Shown: positions 33,460-42,492, counted from the stretch's first letter. The stretch: 64,000 nucleotides of DNA from JAAXGX01 sp965203565 (GCA_965203565.1 OZ241896.1:2728001-2792000), one strand, 5' to 3'. A program made the numbers and translations. The notes: generated from the sequence alone by a model not told the origin.

Positions 33460-34221
33460 CTACCGGCCGGCCCGCAGCCGGCGCTGCTCCCAGAGCTTCG
33501 CGAACTTGAGGAACACGTAGTAGGAATTCATCAGCGAGACGATCAGTCCGGGAGCGCCGTCGCGGAATCCGCCGCGCAGCAGGTAGTTCCGGAGGAACAC
33601 CAGCGGCGGATGCGCGACGAGGTCCGCCAGGCCGGCCTGCCGGTGGTCTTCGAGCATCTGCCGGGCGGCCAGCGTCGTGTAGTGGTTGATCGTCTCCAGA
33701 TGGTCCGACAGCCCGTCGTACGCATAGTGGCGGAGGTCGGATCGCAGCGTGCCGACCCGGCCGTTCACCGTGACCGACTCGTGGACGTACCGCGCGTTCC
33801 ACGAGGCGACGCGGCGATCGTAGAGACGAAGCTGACGATCCGGGTACCAGTCGGTCGACCGGATCCAGCGGCCCAGGTAGCGCGTGGTGCGCGGGATGCG
33901 GTACCCCTTCACGGCGGGGGAGCCCCGCAGCGCCTCCCCGATCTCGGCGGCCAGCTCCGGCGTCACGCGCTCGTCCGCATCGATCGAGAGCACCCAGTCG
34001 TGGACGGCCAGTCCGGTCGCGTAGTTCTTCTGCGCGCCGTACCCCTCCCACGCGCGGGTGAAGACGCGGTCGGTATGGCGGCGCGCGATGGCCACCGTGT
34101 CGTCGGCGCTCCCGGAGTCGACCACCACGACGTCGCCGGCCCACGACACCGACTCTATCGCCCCCGCGACGTTGGCGGCTTCGTTCTTCGTGATGATGAC
34201 GACCGACAGCTCCGCGGCCAC
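33460..34221 (-). CDS. Glycosyltransferase family 2 protein (WaaE/KdtX-like)
   Basis: A 253-residue GT-A transferase: SVVIITKNEAANVAGAIESV, WAGDVVVVDSGSADDTVAIARRH, YGAQKNYAT and the DxD-containing VLSIDADERVTPEL. The combination resembles LPS inner-core transferases of the WaaE/KdtX group. Divergent from pyrE, first gene of a two-gene unit with the GT4 protein. Confidence 0.85.
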   Translation of the reverse strand: MAAELSVVIITKNEAANVAGAIESVSWAGDVVVVDSGSADDTVAIARRHTDRVFTRAWEGYGAQKNYATGLAVHDWVLSIDADERVTPELAAEIGEALRGSPAVKGYRIPRTTRYLGRWIRSTDWYPDRQLRLYDRRVASWNARYVHESVTVNGRVGTLRSDLRHYAYDGLSDHLETINHYTTLAARQMLEDHRQAGLADLVAHPPLVFLRNYLLRGGFRDGAPGLIVSLMNSYYVFLKFAKLWEQRRLRAGR

Positions 34222-34257
34222 GCGGCGAGTCTACCACCGGCCGCCGCACGGCCGGCG

Positions 34258-34263
34258 TATACT
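34258..34263 (+). promoter_or_regulatory. -10 hexamer of pyrE, 6 nt from the start codon
   Basis: TATACT ends six bases before the pyrE ATG at 34270, implying a leaderless or nearly leaderless transcript. No -35 box was recognised in the 48-bp gap to the divergent GT2 gene. Confidence 0.45.
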
Positions 34264-34269
34264 CCGGCG

Positions 34270-34863
34270 ATGGGTCCCGCCGCCGTGCTCGACCTCTTCC
34301 GGCGGTGCGGCGCGCTGCTGGAGGGGCATTTCGCGTTGTCGTCCGGCCTCCACTCGGGCGGCTATCTGCAGTGCGCGCGCGTGCTCCAGCATCCGCGGCG
34401 CGCCGAGGCTCTGGGAGCGGCGCTCGCCGGGGCGGCCGCCGCCGGCCGGCCGGACGCGGTCCTCTCGCCGGCGCTCGGCGGCCTCGTCATCGGCCACGAG
34501 GTGGCGCGTGCATGCGGCGTCCGGGCGCTGTTCGCCGAGCGCGTGGACGGCAAGCTGACGCTCCGGCGCGGGTTCGCCCTCTCGCCGGGCGAGCGCGTGC
34601 TGATCGTGGAGGACGTCGTCACCACCGGCGGGTCGACGCGCGAGACGATGGCGGTGGCGCGCGCCGCCGGCGGCGAAGTGGTCGGGACGGCCGCCATCAT
34701 CGACCGGAGCGGCTCGGCCGTCCGCTTCGACGCGCCGCTGCACGTCCTGGCCGCGGTCGACTGGCCGGCGTACGATCCGCGGGACTGTCCGCTCTGCGCC
34801 AGAGGGACGCCGATCGACAAGCCGGGCTCCCGGCCCGCCGCGTCCCGCGGGCGCGGCCGATGA
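34270..34863 (+). CDS. pyrE: Orotate phosphoribosyltransferase
   Basis: A 197-residue type I phosphoribosyltransferase converting orotate and PRPP to OMP. FALSSGLHSGGYLQCARVL, GGLVIGHEVARA, the flexible-loop Lys region (ERVDGKLTLRRGF) and PRPP loop VLIVEDVVTTGGSTRETM. Separate from the other pyr genes (4.6 kb downstream of pyrC) with its own promoter-like hexamer. A C-terminal tail of ~15 residues is basic and variable. Confidence 0.93.
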   Translation: MGPAAVLDLFRRCGALLEGHFALSSGLHSGGYLQCARVLQHPRRAEALGAALAGAAAAGRPDAVLSPALGGLVIGHEVARACGVRALFAERVDGKLTLRRGFALSPGERVLIVEDVVTTGGSTRETMAVARAAGGEVVGTAAIIDRSGSAVRFDAPLHVLAAVDWPAYDPRDCPLCARGTPIDKPGSRPAASRGRGR

Positions 34864-34873
34864 CGATGGCCGG

Positions 34874-35656
34874 ATGCGGACCCTCAAGCTCACCCTGGCG
34901 TACGACGGGACCGACTACGCCGGCTGGCAGCGGCAGCGCGGCGCGGCGACGATCCAGGCGGCGGTCGAAGCGTCGCTGCGCCGGATAGAGGGACGCCCGG
35001 TGACGGCGCACGGCGCCGGGCGGACCGACGCCGGCGTGCACGCGCTCGGCCAAGTCGCAAGCGTCCGTCTGGCGCATCCGATCGGGACCGACGCGCTGGC
35101 GCGGGCGCTCAACGCCACGTTGCCCGGCGACGTCCGCGTGCTGCGGGTGGAGGAGGTCGCCGCCCGGTTCCACGCCCGGTTCCAGGCGTCGTCGAAGACG
35201 TACCGCTACCGGCTTGCGGTCGGTCCGGCCGCCCATCCGCTGGAGCGGCGTTACGTCTGGCATCTGACCCGCCGGCTCGACTGCGCGGCCATGCAGGCGG
35301 CCGGCGCGCTGTTGCGCGGACGGCACGACTTCGCCGCGTTCCGGACAGCGGCCGGCGCAAACGCATCCGCGTCGACCGTGCGCGCCATCTCCGAGTTGCG
35401 GGTCGCGCCGGAGCGGTCGGCGTGGCCGGCGCCCGCGGCGGCCGGCGCCGGCGAGATCGTCGCCGTCGAGGTCACGGGCGACGGGTTCCTGCGGCACATG
35501 GTGCGCGCCATCGTCGGGACGCTCGTCGAGGTCGGGCTGGCGCGCCGGGCGGTCGAGGACGTGGCGTCGGCGCTGGCGTCGCGGCGCCGGGAGCGCGCCG
35601 GCCCCACGGCGCCGGCGCGCGGTCTGCTGCTCGCGCGGGTGGACTATCGCCCTTGA
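34874..35656 (+). CDS. truA: tRNA pseudouridine(38-40) synthase TruA
   Basis: A 260-residue pseudouridine synthase. Catalytic Asp in GRTDAGVHALGQ, N-terminal LTLAYDGTDYAGWQRQ, KTYRYRLAVG, and VTGDGFLRHMVRAIVGTLVEVG. Modifies the anticodon stem of many tRNAs. It begins 10 bp after pyrE, probably co-transcribed. Contains an Ala/Gly-rich loop (PAPAAAGAGE) before the last conserved block. Confidence 0.95.
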   Translation: MRTLKLTLAYDGTDYAGWQRQRGAATIQAAVEASLRRIEGRPVTAHGAGRTDAGVHALGQVASVRLAHPIGTDALARALNATLPGDVRVLRVEEVAARFHARFQASSKTYRYRLAVGPAAHPLERRYVWHLTRRLDCAAMQAAGALLRGRHDFAAFRTAAGANASASTVRAISELRVAPERSAWPAPAAAGAGEIVAVEVTGDGFLRHMVRAIVGTLVEVGLARRAVEDVASALASRRRERAGPTAPARGLLLARVDYRP

Positions 35657-35682
35657 ACCGGATGGCGCACAGTTCGTATCAT
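35653..35682 (+). promoter_or_regulatory. Candidate promoter of uppS-cdsA-dxr-rseP
   Basis: TTGAAC (35653-35658), 18-bp spacer, TATCAT (35677-35682). The start would fall ~8 nt before the uppS ATG at 35697, a very short leader. The -35 box overlaps the end of truA. Confidence 0.45.
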
Positions 35683-35696
35683 CCGGTCCACCGCCG

Positions 35697-36488
35697 ATGA
35701 GCATCGACAAGGTCCTGGCGTGGGTTCCCGAAGGGTCGGCCGAAGAGGCGCTGACTCACGAGGTCGACTTTTCCCGTCTGCCCGCCCACGTCGCCGTGAT
35801 CATGGACGGCAACGGGCGGTGGGCCGCGCAGCGCCGTCTGCCGCGGGCCGAAGGTCACCGCGCCGGCATCGACTCGGTGCGCGACGCCGTCGAGCTCTGC
35901 GCCCGGCTGGGCGTCGACGTGCTCACGCTGTACGCCTTCTCGGTCGAGAACTGGAAGCGGCCGCAGTCGGAGATCAGTCTGCTGATGGGGTTGCTGAAGC
36001 GGTATCTCCGGCTCGAGATCGACACCCTGATGCGCAACGGCGTCCGCTTCCGGGTGATCGGCCGGGACGACGAGCTGTCGATCGACGTGCGCGAAGCGCT
36101 TGCCGCCGGCCAGGCCAGGACGGCCGGGAACACGGGGATGCTGTTCAACATCGCCCTCAACTACGGCGGGCGCGCGGAGATCGTGGAGGCGGCGCGCCGC
36201 GCGCTGGCGGCCGGCGTCGCGCCGGAGGACCTTGACGAAGATCGGTTCAGCGGCCTGCTGTACACTGCCGGGCAACCGGATCCGGACCTGCTCATCCGGA
36301 CCAGCGGCGAGATGCGGGTGAGCAACTTCCTGCTCTGGCAGATCGCGTATGCGGAAATCTGGGTCACCGACACCCTCTGGCCCGATTTCCGGGCCCGCCA
36401 CCTTCTGGAGGCGATAGTCGCCTATCAGAAACGGGACCGCCGGTACGGCGGCCTCAAGCCCGAGCCGGCGGCGGCCGTGGGACGGTAG
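35697..36488 (+). CDS. uppS: Undecaprenyl diphosphate synthase (cis-prenyltransferase)
   Basis: A 263-residue enzyme that elongates farnesyl diphosphate with isopentenyl diphosphate to the C55 carrier lipid. VIMDGNGRWAAQRRLPRAEGHRAG contains the catalytic Asp; LYAFSVENWKRP, LNYGGRAEI and PDLLIRTSGEMRVSNFLLWQIAYAEI are diagnostic. An N-terminal ~28-residue extension precedes the catalytic core. Opens the uppS-cdsA-dxr-rseP cluster seen in many bacteria. Confidence 0.95.
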   Translation: MSIDKVLAWVPEGSAEEALTHEVDFSRLPAHVAVIMDGNGRWAAQRRLPRAEGHRAGIDSVRDAVELCARLGVDVLTLYAFSVENWKRPQSEISLLMGLLKRYLRLEIDTLMRNGVRFRVIGRDDELSIDVREALAAGQARTAGNTGMLFNIALNYGGRAEIVEAARRALAAGVAPEDLDEDRFSGLLYTAGQPDPDLLIRTSGEMRVSNFLLWQIAYAEIWVTDTLWPDFRARHLLEAIVAYQKRDRRYGGLKPEPAAAVGR

Positions 36489-36518
36489 CGCGTCCTGGCG
36501 TCCCGCCGGGCCAACCGC

Positions 36519-37313
36519 ATGACGCGTGTCCTGAGCGCCTTGGCGCTCCTGCCGATCGTCGTCGGCGTCATCTGGTTCCCGCACCCGCTGACGACCCTCG
36601 CGCTGGCGGAGCTCGTCCTCGCGGCGGCGCTGCTGGAGCATGCGGATCTCGCGGCGCGGGCCGGCGCGCCGCTCCGGAAGGGCCCGGCCGCCGCGGCGGC
36701 GCTCGGCGTCTGCGCGGCGGTCGGCTTCGCGCCGCCGGCGCTGCCGGCGGCGCTGATGGCGGCCACCGTCGGACTCGCCGCCGCGCGCACCGCCTGGTGG
36801 CCGCAGCGTTTCGAGCCGATCCCGGTCCCGGCGGGGGCGTTCGCCGTCCTGTACCTGGCGCTGCCGCTCGGCGCGCTGGCGGCGCTGCGCCGGACCCACG
36901 GACCGGAAGCGCTCCTGCTGCTCCTGGCGGCCGTCGTCGCGAGCGACGTCGCCCAGTATTACGGCGGCCGGCTGCTCGGCCGGCGTCCGCTCGCGCCCGT
37001 CATCAGTCCCGGCAAGACGGTGGAGGGGGCGTTGTTCGGCCTCGCGGCGGGAACGAGCGTCGTCTGGGCGGCGGGAGGCTGGTGGCTCCCCGATCTTGCC
37101 CCGTCCTGGCGTCCGGCCCTCGGGGCCGCGGTCGCCGGTCTCGGCATGGCGGGCGACCTGTTCGAATCGACGCTGAAACGGAGCGCCGGCGTGAAGGACG
37201 CCTCGCGAGCGATTCCGGGGCACGGCGGCGTGCTCGACCGGCTGGACGGCCTGCTGTTCGCGGCGCCCGCCTATTTCACAGCCGCGCACCTCGCGACGTG
37301 GGAACAGTCGTGA
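36519..37313 (+). CDS. cdsA: Phosphatidate cytidylyltransferase
   Basis: A 264-residue polytopic membrane enzyme making CDP-diacylglycerol. The C-terminal signature is clear: SAGVKDASRAIPGHGGVLDRLDGLLFAAPAYF; KTVEGALFG and ASDVAQYYGGRLLGRRPLAPVISPGKT match the catalytic region. About six to seven hydrophobic segments precede it. Stop overlaps the dxr GTG start. Confidence 0.93.
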   Translation: MTRVLSALALLPIVVGVIWFPHPLTTLALAELVLAAALLEHADLAARAGAPLRKGPAAAAALGVCAAVGFAPPALPAALMAATVGLAAARTAWWPQRFEPIPVPAGAFAVLYLALPLGALAALRRTHGPEALLLLLAAVVASDVAQYYGGRLLGRRPLAPVISPGKTVEGALFGLAAGTSVVWAAGGWWLPDLAPSWRPALGAAVAGLGMAGDLFESTLKRSAGVKDASRAIPGHGGVLDRLDGLLFAAPAYFTAAHLATWEQS

Positions 37314-38491
37314 AGCGGATCGCCATCCTCGGCTCGACCGGTTCGATCGGCCGCAGTGCGCTCGCCGTGGCCGAGGCGCAGGCGGACCGCGTCGAGGTCG
37401 TCGGGCTGGCGGCGGGGGAGAACGCCGATCTGTTCGCCGAGCAGGTGGCCCGCCACCGCCCGCGCGTCATCGCCCTGTCCACGCCGGCGGCGCTCGATCG
37501 GGCGCAGGCCGCGCTGCGCCGCGCCGGCGCGTCGGCCGGCCTTGCCGGCGTCGGCCGCGACGGGCTGGCGGCCGTCGCCGCCGAGGCCGGCGCTGACGTC
37601 GTGCTCTGCGCGACCGCCGGCGTCGCCGGCCTCGACGCGACGCTGGCGGCGATGGAGGCCGGCGCGACGATCGCGCTGGCCAACAAGGAAGCGCTGGTCA
37701 TGGCCGGCGGGCTGATGATGCGGGCGGCGCGCCGGCGCGGCGTCGCCATTCTGCCGGTCGACAGCGAGCACAACGCCATCCACCAATGCCTGCACGGGCG
37801 GCGCCTCGACGAGGTCCGGCGCCTCATCCTCACGGCGTCGGGCGGGCCGTTCCGCGATCGGCCGGCGACCGACCTCGAGAAGGTCACCCCGCAGGAGGCG
37901 CTCGACCATCCCACCTGGCGGATGGGGCCGAAGATCACGGTCGACTCGGCGACGTTGATGAACAAGGGGTTGGAGGTGATCGAGGCGCGCTGGCTGTTCG
38001 ACGCGCCGCCGGAGCGGATCGACGTCGTGGTCCACCCGCAGTCGATCGTGCACTCGCTGGTCGAGCTGCGCGACGGCTCCGTCATCGCGCAGCTCGGCGT
38101 GACCGACATGCGCCTGCCGATCCAGTACGCCTTCTCGTACCCGGAGCGGTGGGACGCGCCGCTTCCGGCGCTCGATCTCGCCCGGTGCGGACGGCTCGAC
38201 TTCGATCGGCCGGACCTGACGCGGTTCCCCTGCCTCGCCCTCGCCTATCGGGCCCTCGGCGGCCCTGCCGCCCTGCCGATCGTCCTGAACGCCGCCAACG
38301 AAATGGCGGTGGCGGCGTTCCTCGACGGCCGGCTGGCGTTCACCGGCGTCCCGGCGGCGATCGAGCGGGCGCTCGACGAAGGCGAGCGGCGGCCGGCGGC
38401 CGGCGTCGAGACGCTGGAGGAGGTGCGGGAGGTCGATGCGTGGGCGCGGCGGTTCACCGCCGATCTGATCCGCGGGTTAGAATCAGGTTGA
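37310..38491 (+). CDS. dxr: 1-deoxy-D-xylulose 5-phosphate reductoisomerase
   Basis: A 393-residue MEP-pathway enzyme. NADPH site ILGSTGSIGRSALAV, substrate/metal motifs ALANKEALVMAGG, PVDSEHNAIHQCL, SGGPFRD, HPTWRMGPKITVDSATLMNKGLEVIEA and HPQSIVHSLVE are all intact. The start is GTG 37310, overlapping the cdsA stop; an upstream in-frame reading through cdsA has no Dxr-like sequence. Supplies IPP/DMAPP used by UppS upstream. Confidence 0.95.
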   Translation: MKRIAILGSTGSIGRSALAVAEAQADRVEVVGLAAGENADLFAEQVARHRPRVIALSTPAALDRAQAALRRAGASAGLAGVGRDGLAAVAAEAGADVVLCATAGVAGLDATLAAMEAGATIALANKEALVMAGGLMMRAARRRGVAILPVDSEHNAIHQCLHGRRLDEVRRLILTASGGPFRDRPATDLEKVTPQEALDHPTWRMGPKITVDSATLMNKGLEVIEARWLFDAPPERIDVVVHPQSIVHSLVELRDGSVIAQLGVTDMRLPIQYAFSYPERWDAPLPALDLARCGRLDFDRPDLTRFPCLALAYRALGGPAALPIVLNAANEMAVAAFLDGRLAFTGVPAAIERALDEGERRPAAGVETLEEVREVDAWARRFTADLIRGLESG

Positions 38492-38504
38492 CGGAGCCGA
38501 TGCG

Positions 38505-39821
38505 GTGACGAGTCTGGCGGCGTTCGTGTTCGTGATCGGCGTGCTCGTGTTCGTGCACGAGCTCGGGCATTATCTGGCCGCGCGCCGGATCGGCGTGCGC
38601 GTCCTCACCTTCTCGCTCGGCTTCGGTCCGAAGCTGCTGAAGACCCGCCGCGGCGACACCGAGTTCTGCGTGAGCGCCATCCCGCTCGGCGGCTACGTGA
38701 AGATGGCCGGCGAGAACCCGGACGACCGGCGCACCGGCGGCGAAGACGAGTTCCTCTCCAGGACCAAGTGGGAACGGCTCCAGATCCTGATCGCGGGACC
38801 GGCGATGAACCTGCTGCTCGCGATAGTCGTGATGACGTTCGTCCTGCACCAGGGGGCGGAAGCGCCCGCCTACGAGAGCCAGCCACCCGTGATCGGCATG
38901 GTGGCCGACGGTTCGGCCGCCGACCGGGCCGGCCTCCGGGTCGGCGACCGGGTCGTCAGTGTCGCCGGCCGGGTCGTCGAGACGTGGGAGGACCTGTTCC
39001 GTGAAGTCATGCCGCGCGCCGGCCGGGAGGTCGAGGTCGGCGTCCGCAACGCCGCCGGCGAGCGCGTGCTGCGGGTGACGCCCGACAGCCGGACCGCGTT
39101 CGAGACCGGCGACCTCGGGATCGGTCCACGGCTGCAGCCGCAGATCCGCAGCGTGGCGCCCGGCGAGCCGGCCGCCGCGGCGGGGATCGAGGTCGGCGAC
39201 GTGATCGTGGCGGTGGACGGGGAGGCGGTCACGAGCGACGCGCTGGTGGAGCGGATCAACGCGCACGCGGAGAGGCCGCTCCGCCTCGACGTCCGGCGCG
39301 GCGAGACGCGCCGCGACGTCGTGGTGACGCCGGCCCTCAAGGAGGGCGTCGGCCTGATCGGCGTCTCTATCAGCCCGTTCGAGGTGCGGATAATCGAACC
39401 CGGCCTGCTCGAAGCGTTCCGGCTCAGCCTCGCCCGCAACTACGAATGGTCCGGCCTCATCTTCCAGACCCTGGTCGGACTGTTCACCGCCGAGACTTCC
39501 CCGCGGCAGCTCGTCGGCCCGCTCGGCATCGCGCAGCTTTCGGGCAGCGCCGCCGAATTCGGCCTGGCGGCGCTCTTCAGCCTCATGGCGATGATCTCCC
39601 TGAACCTGGGGATCCTGAACCTTCTGCCGATCCCGGTCCTCGACGGCGGACACATCGCCATCATGGCGATCGAGGGCATCTCCCGCCGCGACTTCAGCCT
39701 GCGCGCCAAGGAGCGGATGCTGATGGTCGGCTTCGTGGCCATCATGATGCTGATGGTCACCGTCATCTACAACGACCTGACCCGCATCGCCTGGATCGAA
39801 CGTCTCATGCCCTGGCGCTGA
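38505..39821 (+). CDS. rseP: Site-2 protease RseP
   Basis: A 438-residue intramembrane zinc protease. HELGH in the first membrane helix, two tandem PDZ domains (about residues 125-195 and 205-285; GSAADRAGLRVGDRVVSV and GEPAAAAGIEVGDVIVAVDGE), and the second active-site motif NLLPIPVLDGGH in a later helix. GTG start. Cleaves anti-sigma factors and remnant signal peptides. The usual last gene before bamA in proteobacteria, but here the next gene is convergent. Confidence 0.93.
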   Translation: MTSLAAFVFVIGVLVFVHELGHYLAARRIGVRVLTFSLGFGPKLLKTRRGDTEFCVSAIPLGGYVKMAGENPDDRRTGGEDEFLSRTKWERLQILIAGPAMNLLLAIVVMTFVLHQGAEAPAYESQPPVIGMVADGSAADRAGLRVGDRVVSVAGRVVETWEDLFREVMPRAGREVEVGVRNAAGERVLRVTPDSRTAFETGDLGIGPRLQPQIRSVAPGEPAAAAGIEVGDVIVAVDGEAVTSDALVERINAHAERPLRLDVRRGETRRDVVVTPALKEGVGLIGVSISPFEVRIIEPGLLEAFRLSLARNYEWSGLIFQTLVGLFTAETSPRQLVGPLGIAQLSGSAAEFGLAALFSLMAMISLNLGILNLLPIPVLDGGHIAIMAIEGISRRDFSLRAKERMLMVGFVAIMMLMVTVIYNDLTRIAWIERLMPWR

Positions 39822-39845
39822 CCGTTTCGTCTTGATGCGCCACAG

Positions 39846-40685
39846 CTAGTAGCCGAGGCTCAGGCCGAACACCCCGATCGGCGTGAACCCGTCGTCCATC
39901 CCGTTGATCGCCTGGAGCGCGTCGCCGAAGAACGTCAGGTTGACGCCGGCGGTGAACTCCCACGAACCGTACTCCGCCGGAATGCCCGAGATCGGGATCC
40001 CGACCATCGCGCCCACGTTGAAGAAGCCGAACGTCTCGTTGACGCCGCCCGGGTCGTAGTAATCGCTCAGGCTGAGGCCGACGGCGACCGGGAACGACAC
40101 GCCGACGGGGGCGTCGTCGAGCGGCAGCGCCGGCTCGATCCCCAGCTCCAGGTACGTGCCTTCGTTTTCGCCGGCGGCGTTGCCGGCGAGCTCGAACGCG
40201 AACGTCGCGTACGGCGCGAGCACGTCGTCGTGGCTGACGCCGATCGCCAGCTCCTTGACCGTCCCGAAGCTGCCGCGCGGGCTCATGTAGGCCGTGTAGG
40301 TGACGTCGGCTCCCCACCCTTCGGCGAAACCGAAGCCGAGGCCGGCGTAGAAGTCGGTCTCGTAGAAGATTCCGGGCGCGCCGCCGAATCCGGCGTAATC
40401 GGCCGAGTGCAGGCTGCTCCACGTCCCCGCGGTCAGCGACACGCTGGCGGCGTCGCCGTCGTGGAGCGACATGCCGGCCTCCAGGTATGGCTGCGCGATG
40501 AACCCTTCCGTCTCCTGGACGATGCCGCGGAAGAAGTAGTCCGTCCCGAAATCGATGCCCGCTCCGACCGAGATAGCCCCCGAGTTCGGCGCGTCCTGGG
40601 CGGCGGCGGCGCCCGTCATCAACAGGGAGGCGGCCAGCAGGAGCGGCGCTGTCCGCGCCGCTCGACCTTTCGCTTGCGTCGTCAT
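39846..40685 (-). CDS. TorF-like putative outer-membrane porin (TIGR02001 type)
   Basis: A 279-residue protein with signal peptide (TAPLLLAASLLMTGAAAAQ) and a beta-rich body of alternating aromatic strands (ISVGAGIDFGTDYFFRGIVQETEGFIAQPYLEAGMSL; C-terminal FGLSLGY ending in an aromatic residue, as in outer-membrane barrels). Genes of this group are often linked to glnK-amt, exactly as here: it follows amt by 53 bp. Two starts are possible: ATG 40685 with AAAGGAAAG in front, or ATG 40721 (AGAGG in front), which would add a very basic RKERALRKERK leader. Likely passage of ammonium or small nitrogen compounds, by context only. Confidence 0.65.
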   Translation of the reverse strand: MTTQAKGRAARTAPLLLAASLLMTGAAAAQDAPNSGAISVGAGIDFGTDYFFRGIVQETEGFIAQPYLEAGMSLHDGDAASVSLTAGTWSSLHSADYAGFGGAPGIFYETDFYAGLGFGFAEGWGADVTYTAYMSPRGSFGTVKELAIGVSHDDVLAPYATFAFELAGNAAGENEGTYLELGIEPALPLDDAPVGVSFPVAVGLSLSDYYDPGGVNETFGFFNVGAMVGIPISGIPAEYGSWEFTAGVNLTFFGDALQAINGMDDGFTPIGVFGLSLGY

Positions 40686-40689
40686 CTTT

Positions 40690-40720
40690 CTTTCCTTTCT
40701 CAAGGCTCTTTCCTTTCTCA
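40690..40720 (-). repeat. Duplicated 13-bp ribosome-site sequence before the porin gene
   Basis: On the - strand TGAGAAAGGAAAG occurs at 40720-40708 and again at 40702-40690. Each copy contains a Shine-Dalgarno-like core, the second directly before ATG 40685 and the first after ATG 40721. Confidence 0.7.
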
Positions 40721-40738
40721 TCCCGGGCCTCTTGGAGT

Positions 40739-42049
40739 TTACTCGCCGAGACGCACGCCGTACGCCTCCATCCCGTGCTCGCCGACGTCGAGGCCGACCC
40801 GCTCCTCCTCCTTGCTCACCCGCAGTCCGAGGCTCGCCTTGACGGCGAAGAAGATCAGCAGGGCGGCGGCGAACGAGAAGACGCCGTACGCCAGCACGCC
40901 GATCAACTGCGCGCCGAACGCATGGTCGGCGCTGAAGATCCCGACCGCCAGCGTACCCCATATGCCGCAGACCAGGTGGACCGAGACGGCGCCGACCGGG
41001 TCGTCGAGGTGCGCGCGGTCGATGAGCAGGACCGACGCGACGACGATGATCCCCGCGATGAGGCCGATGACCATCGAGGAGTTGACGCTGACCACGTCGG
41101 CGCCGGCGGTGATGCCGACCAGGCCGGCCAGCGCGCCGTTGAGGATCATCGACAGGTCCGGTTTCTTCTGGATCGTCCAGGAGGCCGCCATCGCGCCGAT
41201 CACGCCGGCCGCGGCCGCCAGCGAGGTGGTGACGAAGACGAGCGACACCAGCTCCGGGTCCGCGCTGAGCACCGAGCCGCCGTTGAAGCCGTACCACCCG
41301 AGCCAGAGCAGGAAGACGCCGATCGTCGCGAGCGGCAGGTTGTGGCCGGCTATCGCCCTGATCCGGCCGTTGACGTACTTGCCGGCCCGAGGTCCGAGCA
41401 CGATGATGCCGGCGAGGGCGCCCCACCCGCCGACCGAGTGGACCAGCGTGGAGCCGGCGAAGTCGTAGAACCCCATCGCGTCGAGCCAGCCGCCGCCCCA
41501 CTTCCAGGAGCCGGCTATCGTGTAGATGAACGCCACGTAGATCGTGGTGAACACCAGGAACGAGCCGAGCTTGATCCGTTCGGCCACCGCCCCCGACACG
41601 ATCGTGGCGGCGGTCGCGGCGAACATCGCCTGGAAGATGAAGTCGGTCCAGTAGGTGTAGGCGCCGTCGGCGTACGCGACGGTGGCGCCCTCGGCGCCCG
41701 GGTCGAGGCCGAAACCGGCGAACCCGAAGAACTGCCCGATCGAGAAATCGCCGGGGTACATCAGGTTGAACCCCACGACGGCGTAGGTGATCAGCCCGAT
41801 CGAGATGATCGCGGTGTTCTTGAACAGGATGTTCACCGCGTTCTTGGCTTGCGTCAGCCCCGATTCCAGGCTGGCGAACCCGAGGTGCATGATGAACACC
41901 AGGAAGGTGGCCACCAGCATCCAGGTGTTGTTGACGGTGAACATTTCCGGGGACGTCTCCTGCGCGTACCCGGTGGAGGGCGCCAGCGCCACCAGCGCGA
42001 GCGCGGGCGCGACGTACCGGACGATCGAACTCCGAGAGCTTCCGTTCAT
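40739..42049 (-). CDS. amt: Ammonium transporter Amt
   Basis: A 436-residue channel with N-terminal signal-like segment and 11 membrane helices. Family blocks: FTVNNTWMLVATFLVFIMHLGFASLESG, the Amt signature region DFAGSTLVHSVGGWGALAG, GHNLPLATIGVFLLWLGWYGFNGGS and VHLVCGIWGTLAVGIF. The twin pore histidines are present (HSVGG and HLVCG). Follows glnK by 35 bp; GlnK normally plugs Amt when nitrogen is abundant. Confidence 0.95.
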   Translation of the reverse strand: MNGSSRSSIVRYVAPALALVALAPSTGYAQETSPEMFTVNNTWMLVATFLVFIMHLGFASLESGLTQAKNAVNILFKNTAIISIGLITYAVVGFNLMYPGDFSIGQFFGFAGFGLDPGAEGATVAYADGAYTYWTDFIFQAMFAATAATIVSGAVAERIKLGSFLVFTTIYVAFIYTIAGSWKWGGGWLDAMGFYDFAGSTLVHSVGGWGALAGIIVLGPRAGKYVNGRIRAIAGHNLPLATIGVFLLWLGWYGFNGGSVLSADPELVSLVFVTTSLAAAAGVIGAMAASWTIQKKPDLSMILNGALAGLVGITAGADVVSVNSSMVIGLIAGIIVVASVLLIDRAHLDDPVGAVSVHLVCGIWGTLAVGIFSADHAFGAQLIGVLAYGVFSFAAALLIFFAVKASLGLRVSKEEERVGLDVGEHGMEAYGVRLGE

Positions 42050-42084
42050 GATGAATTCCTCGATCTGCTGCAACGTTCCCGGCG

Positions 42085-42423
42085 CTAGAGCGCCGCTGCT
42101 CCGGCCTCGCCGGTCCGGATCCGGACGGCTTCGCCCATGGCGCTGACGAAGATCTTGCCGTCGCCGATCTCGCCGGTCCGCGCCGACTTGGTGATCGCCG
42201 CCACGACCCCTTCGGCCTGGCCGTCGTCGGTCACGATCTCGACCTTGATCTTCGGGACGAAGTCGACCGAGTATTCGGCGCCCCGATAGATCTCGGTGTG
42301 TCCCTTCTGCCGGCCGAATCCTCGGACCTCGGTGACGGTCAGTCCCTGGATGCCCGCCTCCGACAGGGCGTCCCGCACTTCGTCCAGCATGTGAGGCTTG
42401 ATGATTGCCGTGATCAGTTTCAT
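42085..42423 (-). CDS. glnK: PII nitrogen regulatory protein GlnK/GlnB
   Basis: A 112-residue PII protein: KLITAIIKPHMLDEVRDALSEAGIQGLTVTEVRGFGRQKGHTEIYRGAEYSVDFVPKIKVEI with Tyr51 in the T-loop (uridylylation site), and IGDGKIFV in the C-terminal signature. Linked to amt, so the GlnK name fits. It is preceded by GGGGAGAAG and, 53 bp further up, a sigma-54 type promoter. An in-frame ATG two codons upstream is possible. Confidence 0.95.
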   Translation of the reverse strand: MKLITAIIKPHMLDEVRDALSEAGIQGLTVTEVRGFGRQKGHTEIYRGAEYSVDFVPKIKVEIVTDDGQAEGVVAAITKSARTGEIGDGKIFVSAMGEAVRIRTGEAGAAAL

Positions 42424-42475
42424 GTCCACTTCTCCCCGGTGCGGTCGTGGTGACGCGCATTCGCAGCACTTCTAC

Positions 42476-42492
42476 AGCAAGATGCGGGCCAA
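42476..42492 (-). promoter_or_regulatory. Sigma-54 promoter of glnK-amt-torF
   Basis: On the - strand TTGGCCCGCATCTTGCT: GG and GC separated by exactly 10 bp, matching the YTGGCACG-N4-TTGCW consensus except one position. The start would lie near 42465, giving a ~42-nt leader to the ATG at 42423. The surrounding 320-bp gene-free gap (42424-42743) otherwise holds the paired upstream sites and a small hairpin at 42668-42683. Confidence 0.75.
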
